Shown here piece after piece: positions 1 to 6,227 of a stretch of DNA of 8,078 bases. Each line of letters begins with the position of its first letter. Position 1 is the first letter of the stretch. Position numbers and translations under genes: made by a program. The stretch comes from Methanosarcinales archaeon (GTDB taxonomy: Archaea; Halobacteriota; Methanosarcinia; Methanosarcinales; Methanocomedenaceae): NCBI GenBank assembly GCA_030666885.1, contig DAOUWY010000069.1, positions 1 through 8,078 of the forward strand. The letters run 5' to 3'. Below the pieces are notes generated by a model. It had not been told where the DNA came from. It searched no databases and saw nothing but the letters and a program-made list of their open reading frames with translations.

Positions 1-654
1 AAGATAAGAGAGATAACTGACGGTAAAGTTACTGGAATTGATCCTTCAGAAGGGATGATCAGGGAGGCAATAAAGAAAAACAGGGATTTTGACACAAGAT
101 TCGAAATAAAAAGTGCAGATGAAATGGACTATAAAGATTGTTTTGATGTGATATTCTGCAATTCTGTATTTCAATGGTTTAAAGATCCACAAAAACCACT
201 TGAAAATTGTTACACAGCTTTGCACAAAGGCGGCAGAATTGGAATACAGGCACCAGCTAAAAAGGTATATAGCCCCAATTTTATAAAAGCAATTGAAAAG
301 GTAAAAGAAGATACTGGAACAAAAGACACTTTCACTCACTTTAAAGAACCCTGGTTTTTCCTTGAAACAGCAGGTGAATACAGTGAGTTGTTTGAAAAAT
401 ATGGATTTACAGTGGTTCTATCTAAAATAGAGAATATTAGAACGAAACACACACCTGAAGAGGTTTTCAACATATTCTCATCAGGAGCTGCCGCGGGTTA
501 CCTGAATCAAGACTATTATGATGTTGGGATTGGAGCAGGTTATATAGATTCCTTTAAGGAGATAGTAAGAGATGCTTTTGTTCAGCAGGCAAATGATCAC
601 AGAGAAATGGAATTGGAATTCAACAGGATATTTTTAGTGGCGATTAAAGCATGA
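1..654 (+). CDS. SAM-dependent methyltransferase, class I (5'-truncated by window edge)
   Basis: The reading frame is open from base 1 to a TGA at 652-654, giving 217 visible residues. An internal ATG at 55 is not the true start, because the frame continues upstream with methyltransferase sequence. Visible residues 10-16 (VTGIDPS) fit the end of strand beta-2, where the Asp usually binds the SAM ribose. Residues 48-59 (FDVIFCNSVFQW) fit the post-beta-4 motif of the Methyltransf_11/trans-aconitate methyltransferase-like group, and residues 75-85 (HKGGRIGIQAP) fit the beta-5 region. The glycine-rich motif I must lie just outside the window, so about 35-40 residues are probably missing. The substrate cannot be told; the C-terminal half resembles small-molecule methyltransferases of the Tam type. 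The gene is clearly more AT-rich than its neighbours, with many AAA, GAA and AGA codons. It converges on lhr. Confidence 0.85.
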   Translation, partial: KIREITDGKVTGIDPSEGMIREAIKKNRDFDTRFEIKSADEMDYKDCFDVIFCNSVFQWFKDPQKPLENCYTALHKGGRIGIQAPAKKVYSPNFIKAIEKVKEDTGTKDTFTHFKEPWFFLETAGEYSELFEKYGFTVVLSKIENIRTKHTPEEVFNIFSSGAAAGYLNQDYYDVGIGAGYIDSFKEIVRDAFVQQANDHREMELEFNRIFLVAIKA

Positions 655-684
655 ACCAGATATGGCAACTTCATATAAGTTTGA

Positions 685-700
685 GCAAAGAAGCCTTTGC
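685..700. terminator. Small perfect hairpin in convergent spacer
   Basis: GCAAAG and CTTTGC form a 6-bp perfect stem around the loop AAGC, starting 31 bases after the methyltransferase stop codon. No long T-run follows on the plus strand within 10 bases (a T5 tract comes at 714-718). It is therefore only a weak terminator candidate, or a processing or structural element. Confidence 0.25.
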
Positions 701-730
701 AGGGAAAGTCGCGATTTTTGGAAGGTGCGG

Positions 731-758
731 CGGGATTGGATGGTGCAGGTGCATCCCG
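731..758. repeat. Inverted repeat CGGGAT...ATCCCG
   Basis: Six-base arms at 731-736 and 753-758 are perfectly complementary, separated by 16 bases. Together with the hairpin at 685-700 it makes the spacer between the convergent genes unusually foldable. Its role is unknown. Confidence 0.25.
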
Positions 759-843
759 GCAAACCCATTTCTATTCCTATTCCCGCTTCCATCCCAGCGA
801 ACATAGCCAACGTAACAACAAAGTTCACAACCATACGAACAAA

Positions 844-3663
844 CTAATCCCAGAACCTCTTAGTCCTGACATAATTCCTTTCAGCCTCCAGAATATCCCT
901 GTAGAACCCATCCTCATCCCTGCGCATCTTCCTTATCACCCTGGATGCAGTCTCAGGCCCAAGCCCCCTGCTCGCCAGGGCAATCACTGCAGTCCTGCCG
1001 TGGGACAGTACCAGACTCGCGTTCCTGTAGACCCGGCGTGCCCGTTTCAGCTCATCAGCAGTCTTCTCCTTTATCTTAAACACCTTGATCTCCTCCTCCT
1101 CCCAGGGCTTCAGTGCAGCAATCATCCTGCTCTCACACAAAGGGCATTCAGGTATTTCCTGCACACGTGATACCCTGGTTCTCGACACCCACTTCTTACA
1201 GGTAACACAGAACAGGATCACCCTGTCGTTCATTATCCTCTGCTTCAGTGCCTCAATGATAGAAGCATCCGCCCTCGCAGGGGATACCAGGTCCCTGCCG
1301 CCGACAAAACCGGACATGCCGATGGGACTTGCCTTACCCGCCACCAGTAGTATCTCTCCCGAAGCAATGCGCCCGATTATATCAACTGTCCTTCCAATGT
1401 CCAGCTTATCCTGGAATATCTCCCTCACAGCCTCGTCATACATAGGTGTGCCCTCATACACGTCCAGTAACCTCTGCAGGCTTATCCGTTCATAATCAGC
1501 ATCCGTGTTGATGGCACCGAACTTCTTAGCCACCTGTATCATCTTCCATTTGAAAAAAGTAGTGTGCTTTAACGACATCTCGATAATAGGTTCCACGTAA
1601 GCAGGGTCCAGGTCCATAATAAGCCTGACCAGATCTGCTGCCCCGACCTTCACGGGCAGGTCAAGTTTGATCCTGTAAGGGTCTATCTCCATTGCAACAC
1701 TGGTGCCCAGCCTGGCAGAAAGCAGGGCAGTAAGTACTCCGCCAATAGTATTATTGACCTTATGGCCCCCGCAGATATTGATAATTACAGACCCGTTTGC
1801 ATCTTCCACTGTAATAGTATCCTGTGCGGGCATTGCAAACCCATCATTTACCTGTTTGCGCATTATTTCCACCACGCTCATAGTTGTAGCCATGTCAGTG
1901 GGAAACTGTTCCATCAGGTCCCTGGCGATCTCATCATCGGTCAGTCCCGCCCCTATCTTACTGGTTATTTTCGCCCTGATACTGCTAACCTCATCAGCCA
2001 CCCCGAATGGCACAGGGATCTCCTCACCCACCCAGGAAGGTATCTCTCCGCCAGGGTCACGTACCGGCTCCACCTTGATGCGCTGCCTGTCATGCAGTAT
2101 CTCCATCACCCGCCACATCTCACCCCTGGCAATGAACACCGCGCCGGGTTTTATGAAATTGACAATAAATATCTCATCCAGTGCACCCACAGGCCTGCCC
2201 GTGACAATATCCAGTACATCATATTTCTTTTCATCAGGTATCATGGAAAGGTTAGCATAATAGTACTGCCAGCTTTTTCGCCGCCGCCCTACACGACCGT
2301 CTTCTTCATGCCACACCAGCCTGTTGTCCCCAACCTGCTGCAAAACCGCATCTACCTGTTCCCTGGTGATATGATGGTAAGGATATGCCCTTGTCACAAT
2401 ATCGTGTATGTGCTTACTGTCCAGTTCACCGAAGTCCAGCACCATACCTGCTACCTGGTTTGCCAGCGTATCGGTCGAACCCTCATGTATAAGCGTTTTT
2501 TCTATCATTCCCGAGCGCACCCCTTGAATGATGGCCCATGACTCAACCACGTCATCCTGGAATGTGGTAATAATGGTCCCTTTCGAGGTCTCATGTATGC
2601 GGTGTCCTGCCCGGCCCACCCTCTGGATAAGCCTGGACACTTCCCTGGGTGACATGTACTGTACCACATTATCCACGTCCCCGATATCTATACCCAGCTC
2701 CATTGAACTGGTGCAGATCAGTCCCTTCAGGTCACCGGACTTGAACATATCCTCCATTTCGATCCTGGTCTCTTTGGACAGGGAACCGTGATGTACACCA
2801 ATGGACCTTTCCAGCATCCTGAACCTGGAACCCAGGGCTTCGGCAGCTTCCCTGGTATTTACGAAAATGAGGGTGGAAATATGTGATTCCACGATATCCC
2901 CTATCACTCTCAGGTGCGATGCCATTTCAGGTGTACACATCAGGCGGCTGGCACTTGTCCGGTCGGCAGGTGTGACCTGTGGGGTCATTACATTGAACTC
3001 CAGGTCCTTGTTGATGAAGACTTCAACAATACTTACCTCCCGGTTCGAACCTGCAAGGAAGCGGGCTACTGTCACCGGACTGCCCACTGTTGCAGACAGC
3101 CCGATCCTCTGGAACTCACCTGCTACTTCAACCAGCCGCTCAAGGGCAATGGACAGCTGGGCACCCCGCTTGCTGGCTGCCAGTTCGTGTACTTCATCCA
3201 CTACCACATATTGTACCGATTCCAGGTTTTTGCGTAATCGGCTGCCTGTTAGCATGATCTGCAGGGTTTCGGGTGTGGTGATAAGTACATCTGGCGGGTG
3301 TTTGCTCTGCTTTTGCCGCTGGTATTTGGAAGTATCCCCGTGCCGCACCTGGACATCTATATCAAGCTTAGCACCCATTACCTCCAGCCGGGCCAGCATA
3401 TCCCGGTTCAGTGCCCGAAGCGGCGTTATGTATAGTGCCGATATTCCGCTGCGATCCTCTTCATTCCTGTTGAGGATGTGGTGGAACACAGGAAGTATGG
3501 CACTCTCGGTCTTGCCGCTGCCCGTGGGTGCAATGAGCAGCAGGTTATCACCCTTTATCAGTTTTGGTATAGTGCGTACCTGCGGTTCGGTTGGCCGGGT
3601 GAACCCCATTGATGAAAGAACAGCCTGGAGACGGGGGTGAAGTTTGTTGAAAATATCTGACAT
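844..3663 (-). CDS. lhr: Lhr-family (large helicase-related) superfamily 2 helicase
   Basis: This 939-residue protein has a full set of ATP-dependent SF2 helicase motifs: Q motif at 21-28 (FTRPTEPQ), Walker A at 45-52 (APTGSGKT), motif Ia at 81-86 (PLRALN), DEVH box at 156-159, SAT at 190-192, motif IV at 266-271, motif V at about 315-331 and motif VI at 347-355 (QRVGRAGHR). The long region after about residue 400 fits the winged-helix and Lhr C-terminal domains. Near the end, Cys819, Cys822, Cys840 and Cys843 form two CxxC pairs, probably binding zinc. Lhr proteins unwind DNA or RNA-DNA hybrids and are linked to repair; the length is normal for archaeal members. The ATG at 3663 puts the Q motif at the expected distance from the N-terminus, although the ribosome binding site is weak. 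The gene is divergent from the endonuclease IV-like gene and convergent with the methyltransferase gene. The archaeal Lhr subgroup (aLhr1 or aLhr2) was not resolved. Confidence 0.95.
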   Translation of the reverse strand: MSDIFNKLHPRLQAVLSSMGFTRPTEPQVRTIPKLIKGDNLLLIAPTGSGKTESAILPVFHHILNRNEEDRSGISALYITPLRALNRDMLARLEVMGAKLDIDVQVRHGDTSKYQRQKQSKHPPDVLITTPETLQIMLTGSRLRKNLESVQYVVVDEVHELAASKRGAQLSIALERLVEVAGEFQRIGLSATVGSPVTVARFLAGSNREVSIVEVFINKDLEFNVMTPQVTPADRTSASRLMCTPEMASHLRVIGDIVESHISTLIFVNTREAAEALGSRFRMLERSIGVHHGSLSKETRIEMEDMFKSGDLKGLICTSSMELGIDIGDVDNVVQYMSPREVSRLIQRVGRAGHRIHETSKGTIITTFQDDVVESWAIIQGVRSGMIEKTLIHEGSTDTLANQVAGMVLDFGELDSKHIHDIVTRAYPYHHITREQVDAVLQQVGDNRLVWHEEDGRVGRRRKSWQYYYANLSMIPDEKKYDVLDIVTGRPVGALDEIFIVNFIKPGAVFIARGEMWRVMEILHDRQRIKVEPVRDPGGEIPSWVGEEIPVPFGVADEVSSIRAKITSKIGAGLTDDEIARDLMEQFPTDMATTMSVVEIMRKQVNDGFAMPAQDTITVEDANGSVIINICGGHKVNNTIGGVLTALLSARLGTSVAMEIDPYRIKLDLPVKVGAADLVRLIMDLDPAYVEPIIEMSLKHTTFFKWKMIQVAKKFGAINTDADYERISLQRLLDVYEGTPMYDEAVREIFQDKLDIGRTVDIIGRIASGEILLVAGKASPIGMSGFVGGRDLVSPARADASIIEALKQRIMNDRVILFCVTCKKWVSRTRVSRVQEIPECPLCESRMIAALKPWEEEEIKVFKIKEKTADELKRARRVYRNASLVLSHGRTAVIALASRGLGPETASRVIRKMRRDEDGFYRDILEAERNYVRTKRFWD

Positions 3664-3696
3664 AATTACGGAAATACCTGTTTCGTTTCTGTATTG

Positions 3697-3710
3697 ACAT
3701 TAAATTTTCT
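3697..3710 (-). promoter_or_regulatory. Possible lhr promoter (purine-rich BRE plus weak TATA)
   Basis: On the minus strand AGAAAA (3710-3705) is followed directly by TTTAATGT (3704-3697). Using the usual archaeal distance of about 30 bases, transcription would start near 3674 and leave a leader of about 11 nt before the lhr ATG. The TATA part is a poor match to the consensus. Confidence 0.3.
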
Positions 3711-3831
3711 GTTTACAGATCGATGTTTGACTCCCTTTCATCAGGTCATAAGATCATTAAGTTTTCTGACAGCAAATCCTCGCTGTTACCCGGATTAACT
3801 TGAGTATACAAAGTCATATTTTATTTGCATT

Positions 3832-3896
3832 AAAAAAAGGGTGGACAGACTTTTTGAGTTATGTTTGTGTGGGAATAGGAAGATAAGTACTGCCCA
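3832..3896 (-). ncRNA. Putative small stem-loop RNA of about 65 nt
   Basis: On the minus strand a consensus TATA box at 3926-3919 predicts a start near 3896. The predicted RNA would begin almost at once with GGGCAG (3895-3890), a bulged U, then ACUU (3888-3885). These pair with AAGU (3852-3849) and CUGUCC (3848-3843) further on, giving a 10-bp stem with one G-U pair and one bulge. Four bases after the stem comes a run of seven T (3838-3832), a typical archaeal termination signal. The loop of about 32 nt is A/C/U-rich and looks unpaired. Promoter, stem and T-run thus fit a discrete short transcript. The alternative is an attenuated leader of lhr, whose start codon lies about 170 bases downstream. 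No C/D-box or H/ACA motif was seen. Confidence 0.35.
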
Positions 3897-3918
3897 ATAC
3901 GTACGATATACATTATAC

Positions 3919-3933
3919 TATATAAAGATTTCT
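3919..3933 (-). promoter_or_regulatory. BRE/TATA promoter, minus strand
   Basis: Read on the minus strand, TTTATATA (3926-3919) matches the archaeal TATA consensus exactly. It is preceded by the purine-rich GAGAAATC, which fits a TFB recognition element. It would drive the putative small RNA and, if there is read-through, lhr. The surroundings are AT-rich, so a chance match is possible. Confidence 0.45.
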
Positions 3934-3966
3934 CATTTTCATCATTATAATTATTATTATTTTACA

Positions 3967-3981
3967 TTTATATATTTATAT
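3967..3981 (+). promoter_or_regulatory. TATA box candidate for the endonuclease IV-like gene
   Basis: TTTATATATTTATAT contains a consensus TTTATATA at 3967-3974. The expected start of transcription is near 3997, giving a leader of about 55 nt before the ATG at 4052. The upstream bases are not purine-rich, so the BRE is weak. Confidence 0.45.
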
Positions 3982-3992
3982 GTCCATATTCT

Positions 3993-4003
3993 ACCCATTG
4001 GGT
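3993..4003. promoter_or_regulatory. Short palindrome at predicted start site, possible operator
   Basis: ACCCA-T-TGGGT is an 11-base perfect inverted repeat around a single T. It overlaps the predicted transcription start of the plus-strand gene, a common place for archaeal repressors to bind. Palindromes this short also arise by chance. Confidence 0.2.
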
Positions 4004-4051
4004 CGTTTAGTGAAAAACAATCATATATGGTCAGCCCTTAAAGATAAGATC

Positions 4052-4873
4052 ATGTTACGATTCGGGACGGCTGGCACACCTGTAAGTGCCTTGAAGCGGG
4101 ATACCCTGTCAGGAGTGAAAAGGGTACGTGAGGTTGGACTGGACTGTATGGAAGTTGAGTTTGTCAGGGGAGTGAAGATGGGAGTCGAAACCGCCAAAAA
4201 GGTGGGGCAGGCCGCCATTGAAACGGATGTGGCACTTAGCGTCCATGCACCGTATTACATCAACCTCAATTCCAGGGAAACTGAGAAGGTTGATGCCAGC
4301 CGGAAACGTATCCTGGACTCGGCCCGTATAGGTAATATATTCGGGGCCAGGGGTGTAGTGTTCCATCCGGCGTTTTACCATAGTGATTCTTCTGACACGG
4401 TTTACGGTATAGTGAAAACACATGTGCTTGAAATGGCTGCCTGGCTTGAAGATGAGGGGATTGATGTACTACTGCGTCCTGAGACAACCGGCAAAGTCTC
4501 ACAGTTCGGTACACTGACCGAGTTGCTGGAGATGAGTGCCGAACTGGAAGGTGTAATGCCGTGCCTGGATTTCTCACACATGCATGCAAGAGAGGGAGCA
4601 CAGAACTCGTACGGGGAGTTCTGCCAGATACTCAATATGGTTGAGGATTACCTTGGCCGGGAAGGCCTTGATAATATGCACATCCATGTATCAGGTATCG
4701 AATACGGACCAAAGGGGGAGAAAAAACACCTTGTGCTGGAGGAGTCAGATATGGACTATCACGGGCTGGTCAGGGCTTGGAAGGAGTATGACATTAAAGG
4801 TATAGTGATCTGTGAGAGCCCCAACCTGGAAGTGGATGCGCTACTGCTGCAGAAAGTGTACAGTGAATTATGA
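4052..4873 (+). CDS. Endonuclease IV-like TIM barrel protein (AP endonuclease 2 family)
   Basis: This 273-residue protein fits the xylose isomerase-like TIM barrel/endonuclease IV family, whose classical members cut DNA at abasic sites with three zinc ions. Likely metal ligands, placed by analogy with E. coli Nfo, are His65 (SVHAPYYINL), His105 (VFHP), Glu144 (RPETTGK), Asp173 and His176 (CLDFSH), His212 (HIHVSG), His226 (GEKKHL) and Glu255 (ICESPN). The position matching Nfo Asp229 is Lys224, so the third zinc site may be altered. I chose the ATG at 4052 because related archaeal proteins begin with a sequence like MLRFGTAG and because an in-frame ATG at 3980 sits inside the TATA-like region. 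The ribosome binding site is weak. The gene is divergent from lhr. Repair of abasic sites is the likely role, but nuclease activity is inferred. Confidence 0.85.
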   Translation: MLRFGTAGTPVSALKRDTLSGVKRVREVGLDCMEVEFVRGVKMGVETAKKVGQAAIETDVALSVHAPYYINLNSRETEKVDASRKRILDSARIGNIFGARGVVFHPAFYHSDSSDTVYGIVKTHVLEMAAWLEDEGIDVLLRPETTGKVSQFGTLTELLEMSAELEGVMPCLDFSHMHAREGAQNSYGEFCQILNMVEDYLGREGLDNMHIHVSGIEYGPKGEKKHLVLEESDMDYHGLVRAWKEYDIKGIVICESPNLEVDALLLQKVYSEL

Positions 4874-4934
4874 ACATACAGGTAGCAATTGCTCTACTTC
4901 ACCGGTCTTGTACCCATAAATCCTGATATAACCT

Positions 4935-4969
4935 GCATATTCTGCCCATATCGCTAATATGCTCGCTAA
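4935..4969. repeat. Small inverted and direct repeats in convergent spacer
   Basis: GCATAT (4935-4940) and ATATGC (4957-4962) form a 6-bp inverted repeat with a 16-base gap. TCGCTAA occurs twice, at 4951-4957 and 4963-4969. They lie between the convergent endonuclease IV-like gene and ahbC and may shape the 3' ends of the transcripts. A further perfect 10-base palindrome, AGCAATTGCT, lies at 4884-4893. No gene is visible in 4874-5004. Confidence 0.25.
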
Positions 4970-4978
4970 AGCACGACG

Positions 4979-4990
4979 TAAAAATTAAAT
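4979..4990 (-). terminator. U-rich terminator candidate after ahbC
   Basis: The minus strand reads ATTTAATTTTTA about 15-25 bases after the ahbC stop codon. Archaeal RNA polymerase often terminates at such U-rich tracts without a hairpin, so this may end the cobA-hemD-HesB-ahbC transcript. Confidence 0.35.
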
Positions 4991-5004
4991 ATGGTTCACC
5001 AAAT

Positions 5005-6207
5005 TTATTTGACCTCATCGTACCCGATCTCTTCATTTGTCAGGTAACATGCAGGGTCGTCTGCCCAAACATTATCATAGATGGCCTCTGCCCTGACACG
5101 GAAATTAGCGTTACATATATCCAGCCATTTACATTTTGCACATCTATCAGCATTAGCTTTTATCAGGGCTTTGCGATCCTTGAGACCAGCCATAAGCTCG
5201 TCACTGGTATCCATCCATATTTCGCTAAAAGGTCTCTCCGTCACATTGCCAAAAGAATAATGCCTCCAGAACTGGTCAGCATGGACCGAACCGTCCCAGG
5301 ATACACACCCGATACCAATTCCGGTGGAGTTGCCCTGGTTCATCATAAGCAGTTCATACACCTCGGCGGCACGTTCGGGATCCTCTTCAAGGAGGCGGAA
5401 ATAAACATAAGGCCCGTCACAGTGGTTGTCAACAGTAAGCACTTCCATTGGGAAACCTTTGTTATGCATCTTCTTTGTCTTGTCCATGATAAGGTCTACT
5501 ACACGGCGGCTCTCTTCATGGGACAGGTCTTCTTCCACCAGTTTCGAGCCTCTGCCGGAATAAACCAGGTGGTAGAAGCAAACCCTGGGTATGCCCTCTT
5601 CTTCGAGCAGGTCGAAAATAGCAGGAATATCCTGTGCATTCTTCTTGTTGATAGTGAAGCGCAGACCCACCTTGATGCCCACTTTCTGGCAGTTTCGCAT
5701 ACCCTGCAGTGCAGCATCAAAAGCACCGGGTACGCCCCTGAACATATCATTTGTCTCCCTCATCCCGTCCAGTGAAACTCCCACATACGACAGACCGATA
5801 TCTTTCAGGACTTTTGCCATCTTCTCATCAATAAGTGTACCGTTGGTAGAGATCACAGCGCGCATTCCCTTATCCCTTGCATACATGGCAAGTTCGGGTA
5901 AGTCTTTTCGCATTGTGGGTTCTCCGCCTGAGAATAAAATAACAGGCGAGCCGAATTGGGCCAGGTCATCAATGAGTTCCTTGCCCTGCCGGGTGGTCAG
6001 CTCATCCTTATAATCGATATCCCTGGACTGGGCATAGCAGTGTATGCACTTCAGGTTGCAGCGCCGGCCCATGTTCCAGACCACTACTGGTTTCTTGTCC
6101 TTTGAAAACTGCAGCAGATGGGACGGAAGTTTACTTGAATCCCGCTCGTATCTAAGTGCATCTGAAGGCTCAACTGTCCCGCAATAAAGTTTTGAAATAC
6201 CTATCAT
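5005..6207 (-). CDS. ahbC: 12,18-didecarboxysiroheme deacetylase, radical SAM enzyme AhbC
   Basis: AhbC removes the acetate side chains at C2 and C7 of 12,18-didecarboxysiroheme, giving Fe-coproporphyrin III on the siroheme-dependent heme pathway. The 400-residue length fits. The N-terminus (MIGISKLYCGTVEPSDALRY) and the stretch PVVVWNM before the radical SAM motif are hallmarks I associate with AhbC rather than AhbD. Cys50, Cys54 and Cys57 (CNLKCIHC) bind the SAM [4Fe-4S] cluster, and GGEP follows at 94-97. A C-terminal SPASM/Twitch-like region has Cys301, Cys356, Cys359, Cys365 and Cys387, likely ligands of a second cluster. The ATG at 6207 has a good GGAG ribosome binding site 7 bases upstream. 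The gene lies 20 bases after the HesB/IscA-like gene and is last in the operon. AhbD is the main alternative but fits the N-terminus less well. Confidence 0.88.
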   Translation of the reverse strand: MIGISKLYCGTVEPSDALRYERDSSKLPSHLLQFSKDKKPVVVWNMGRRCNLKCIHCYAQSRDIDYKDELTTRQGKELIDDLAQFGSPVILFSGGEPTMRKDLPELAMYARDKGMRAVISTNGTLIDEKMAKVLKDIGLSYVGVSLDGMRETNDMFRGVPGAFDAALQGMRNCQKVGIKVGLRFTINKKNAQDIPAIFDLLEEEGIPRVCFYHLVYSGRGSKLVEEDLSHEESRRVVDLIMDKTKKMHNKGFPMEVLTVDNHCDGPYVYFRLLEEDPERAAEVYELLMMNQGNSTGIGIGCVSWDGSVHADQFWRHYSFGNVTERPFSEIWMDTSDELMAGLKDRKALIKANADRCAKCKWLDICNANFRVRAEAIYDNVWADDPACYLTNEEIGYDEVK

Positions 6208-6227
6208 CTATATACTCCATCTCGTTA

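Larger units (their letters stand above)
655..843. other. Convergent spacer with inverted repeats, possible repeat element
   Basis: This 189-base stretch lies between the 3' ends of the methyltransferase gene and lhr. From about 684 to 800 it has no stop codon in any forward frame, and it is richer in G+C than the gene to its left. The peptides in those frames match nothing I recognise, and none has a ribosome binding site or a convincing start. It contains two short hairpins (685-700 and 731-758) and a pyrimidine run at 770-784. It could be a structured 3' untranslated region, a bidirectional termination region, or a copy of a dispersed repeat. I cannot decide which from one copy. Confidence 0.4.
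3664..4051. other. Divergent AT-rich control region between lhr and the endonuclease IV-like gene
   Basis: This 388-base stretch holds no convincing protein gene. It becomes strongly AT-rich from about 3900 to 3981, including an ATT-type trinucleotide run near 3945-3963. I see TATA-like elements for both directions, a possible small RNA on the minus strand (3832-3896), and a short palindrome near the expected start site of the plus-strand gene. Each is listed separately. Confidence 0.7.

Noticed and set aside
634..834. Minus-strand frame with a hydrophobic N-terminus (MVVNFVVTLAMFAGMEAG) resembling a membrane segment.
   Set aside because: It overlaps the methyltransferase 3' end and starts just after lhr without a clear ribosome binding site. 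The apparent hydrophobicity comes from a low-complexity G/T-rich stretch.
697..1170. Open plus-strand frame of 157 codons running into the 3' end of lhr.
   Set aside because: Most of it is antisense to a well-supported helicase gene. It has no ribosome binding site and its peptide is biased in Pro, Leu and Ser as expected for an antisense shadow.
2801..3640. Long plus-strand frame of 279 codons opposite the helicase domain, and others near 1703-2541.
   Set aside because: They lie wholly within lhr on the other strand. Their peptides are Ser/Thr/Arg-rich with no recognisable domain, whereas lhr has every helicase motif.
3769..3786. ACAGC...GCTGT inverted repeat with an 8-base loop upstream of lhr.
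   Set aside because: A 5-bp stem with no T-run and no relation to a start site is within what chance gives in a spacer of this size.
3940..3966. ATT-type trinucleotide run that could be read as a CRISPR leader, origin element or microsatellite.
   Set aside because: There are no repeats with spacers, no cas genes and no origin-binding motifs. It is simply AT-rich promoter DNA.
3841..4041. Plus-strand frame of 66 codons rich in Tyr, Phe, His and Ile.
   Set aside because: It begins with GTG without a ribosome binding site and its composition simply reflects the AT-rich promoter region. It also overlaps the start of the endonuclease IV-like gene.
3980..4051. Upstream ATG that would lengthen the endonuclease IV-like protein by 24 residues.
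   Set aside because: It overlaps the TATA-like element and the extra residues do not resemble the family N-terminus, which starts at the ATG at 4052.
5260..5775. Plus-strand frame of 171 codons opposite ahbC.
   Set aside because: It lies wholly antisense to the radical SAM gene, starts without a ribosome binding site and shows no recognised motif.
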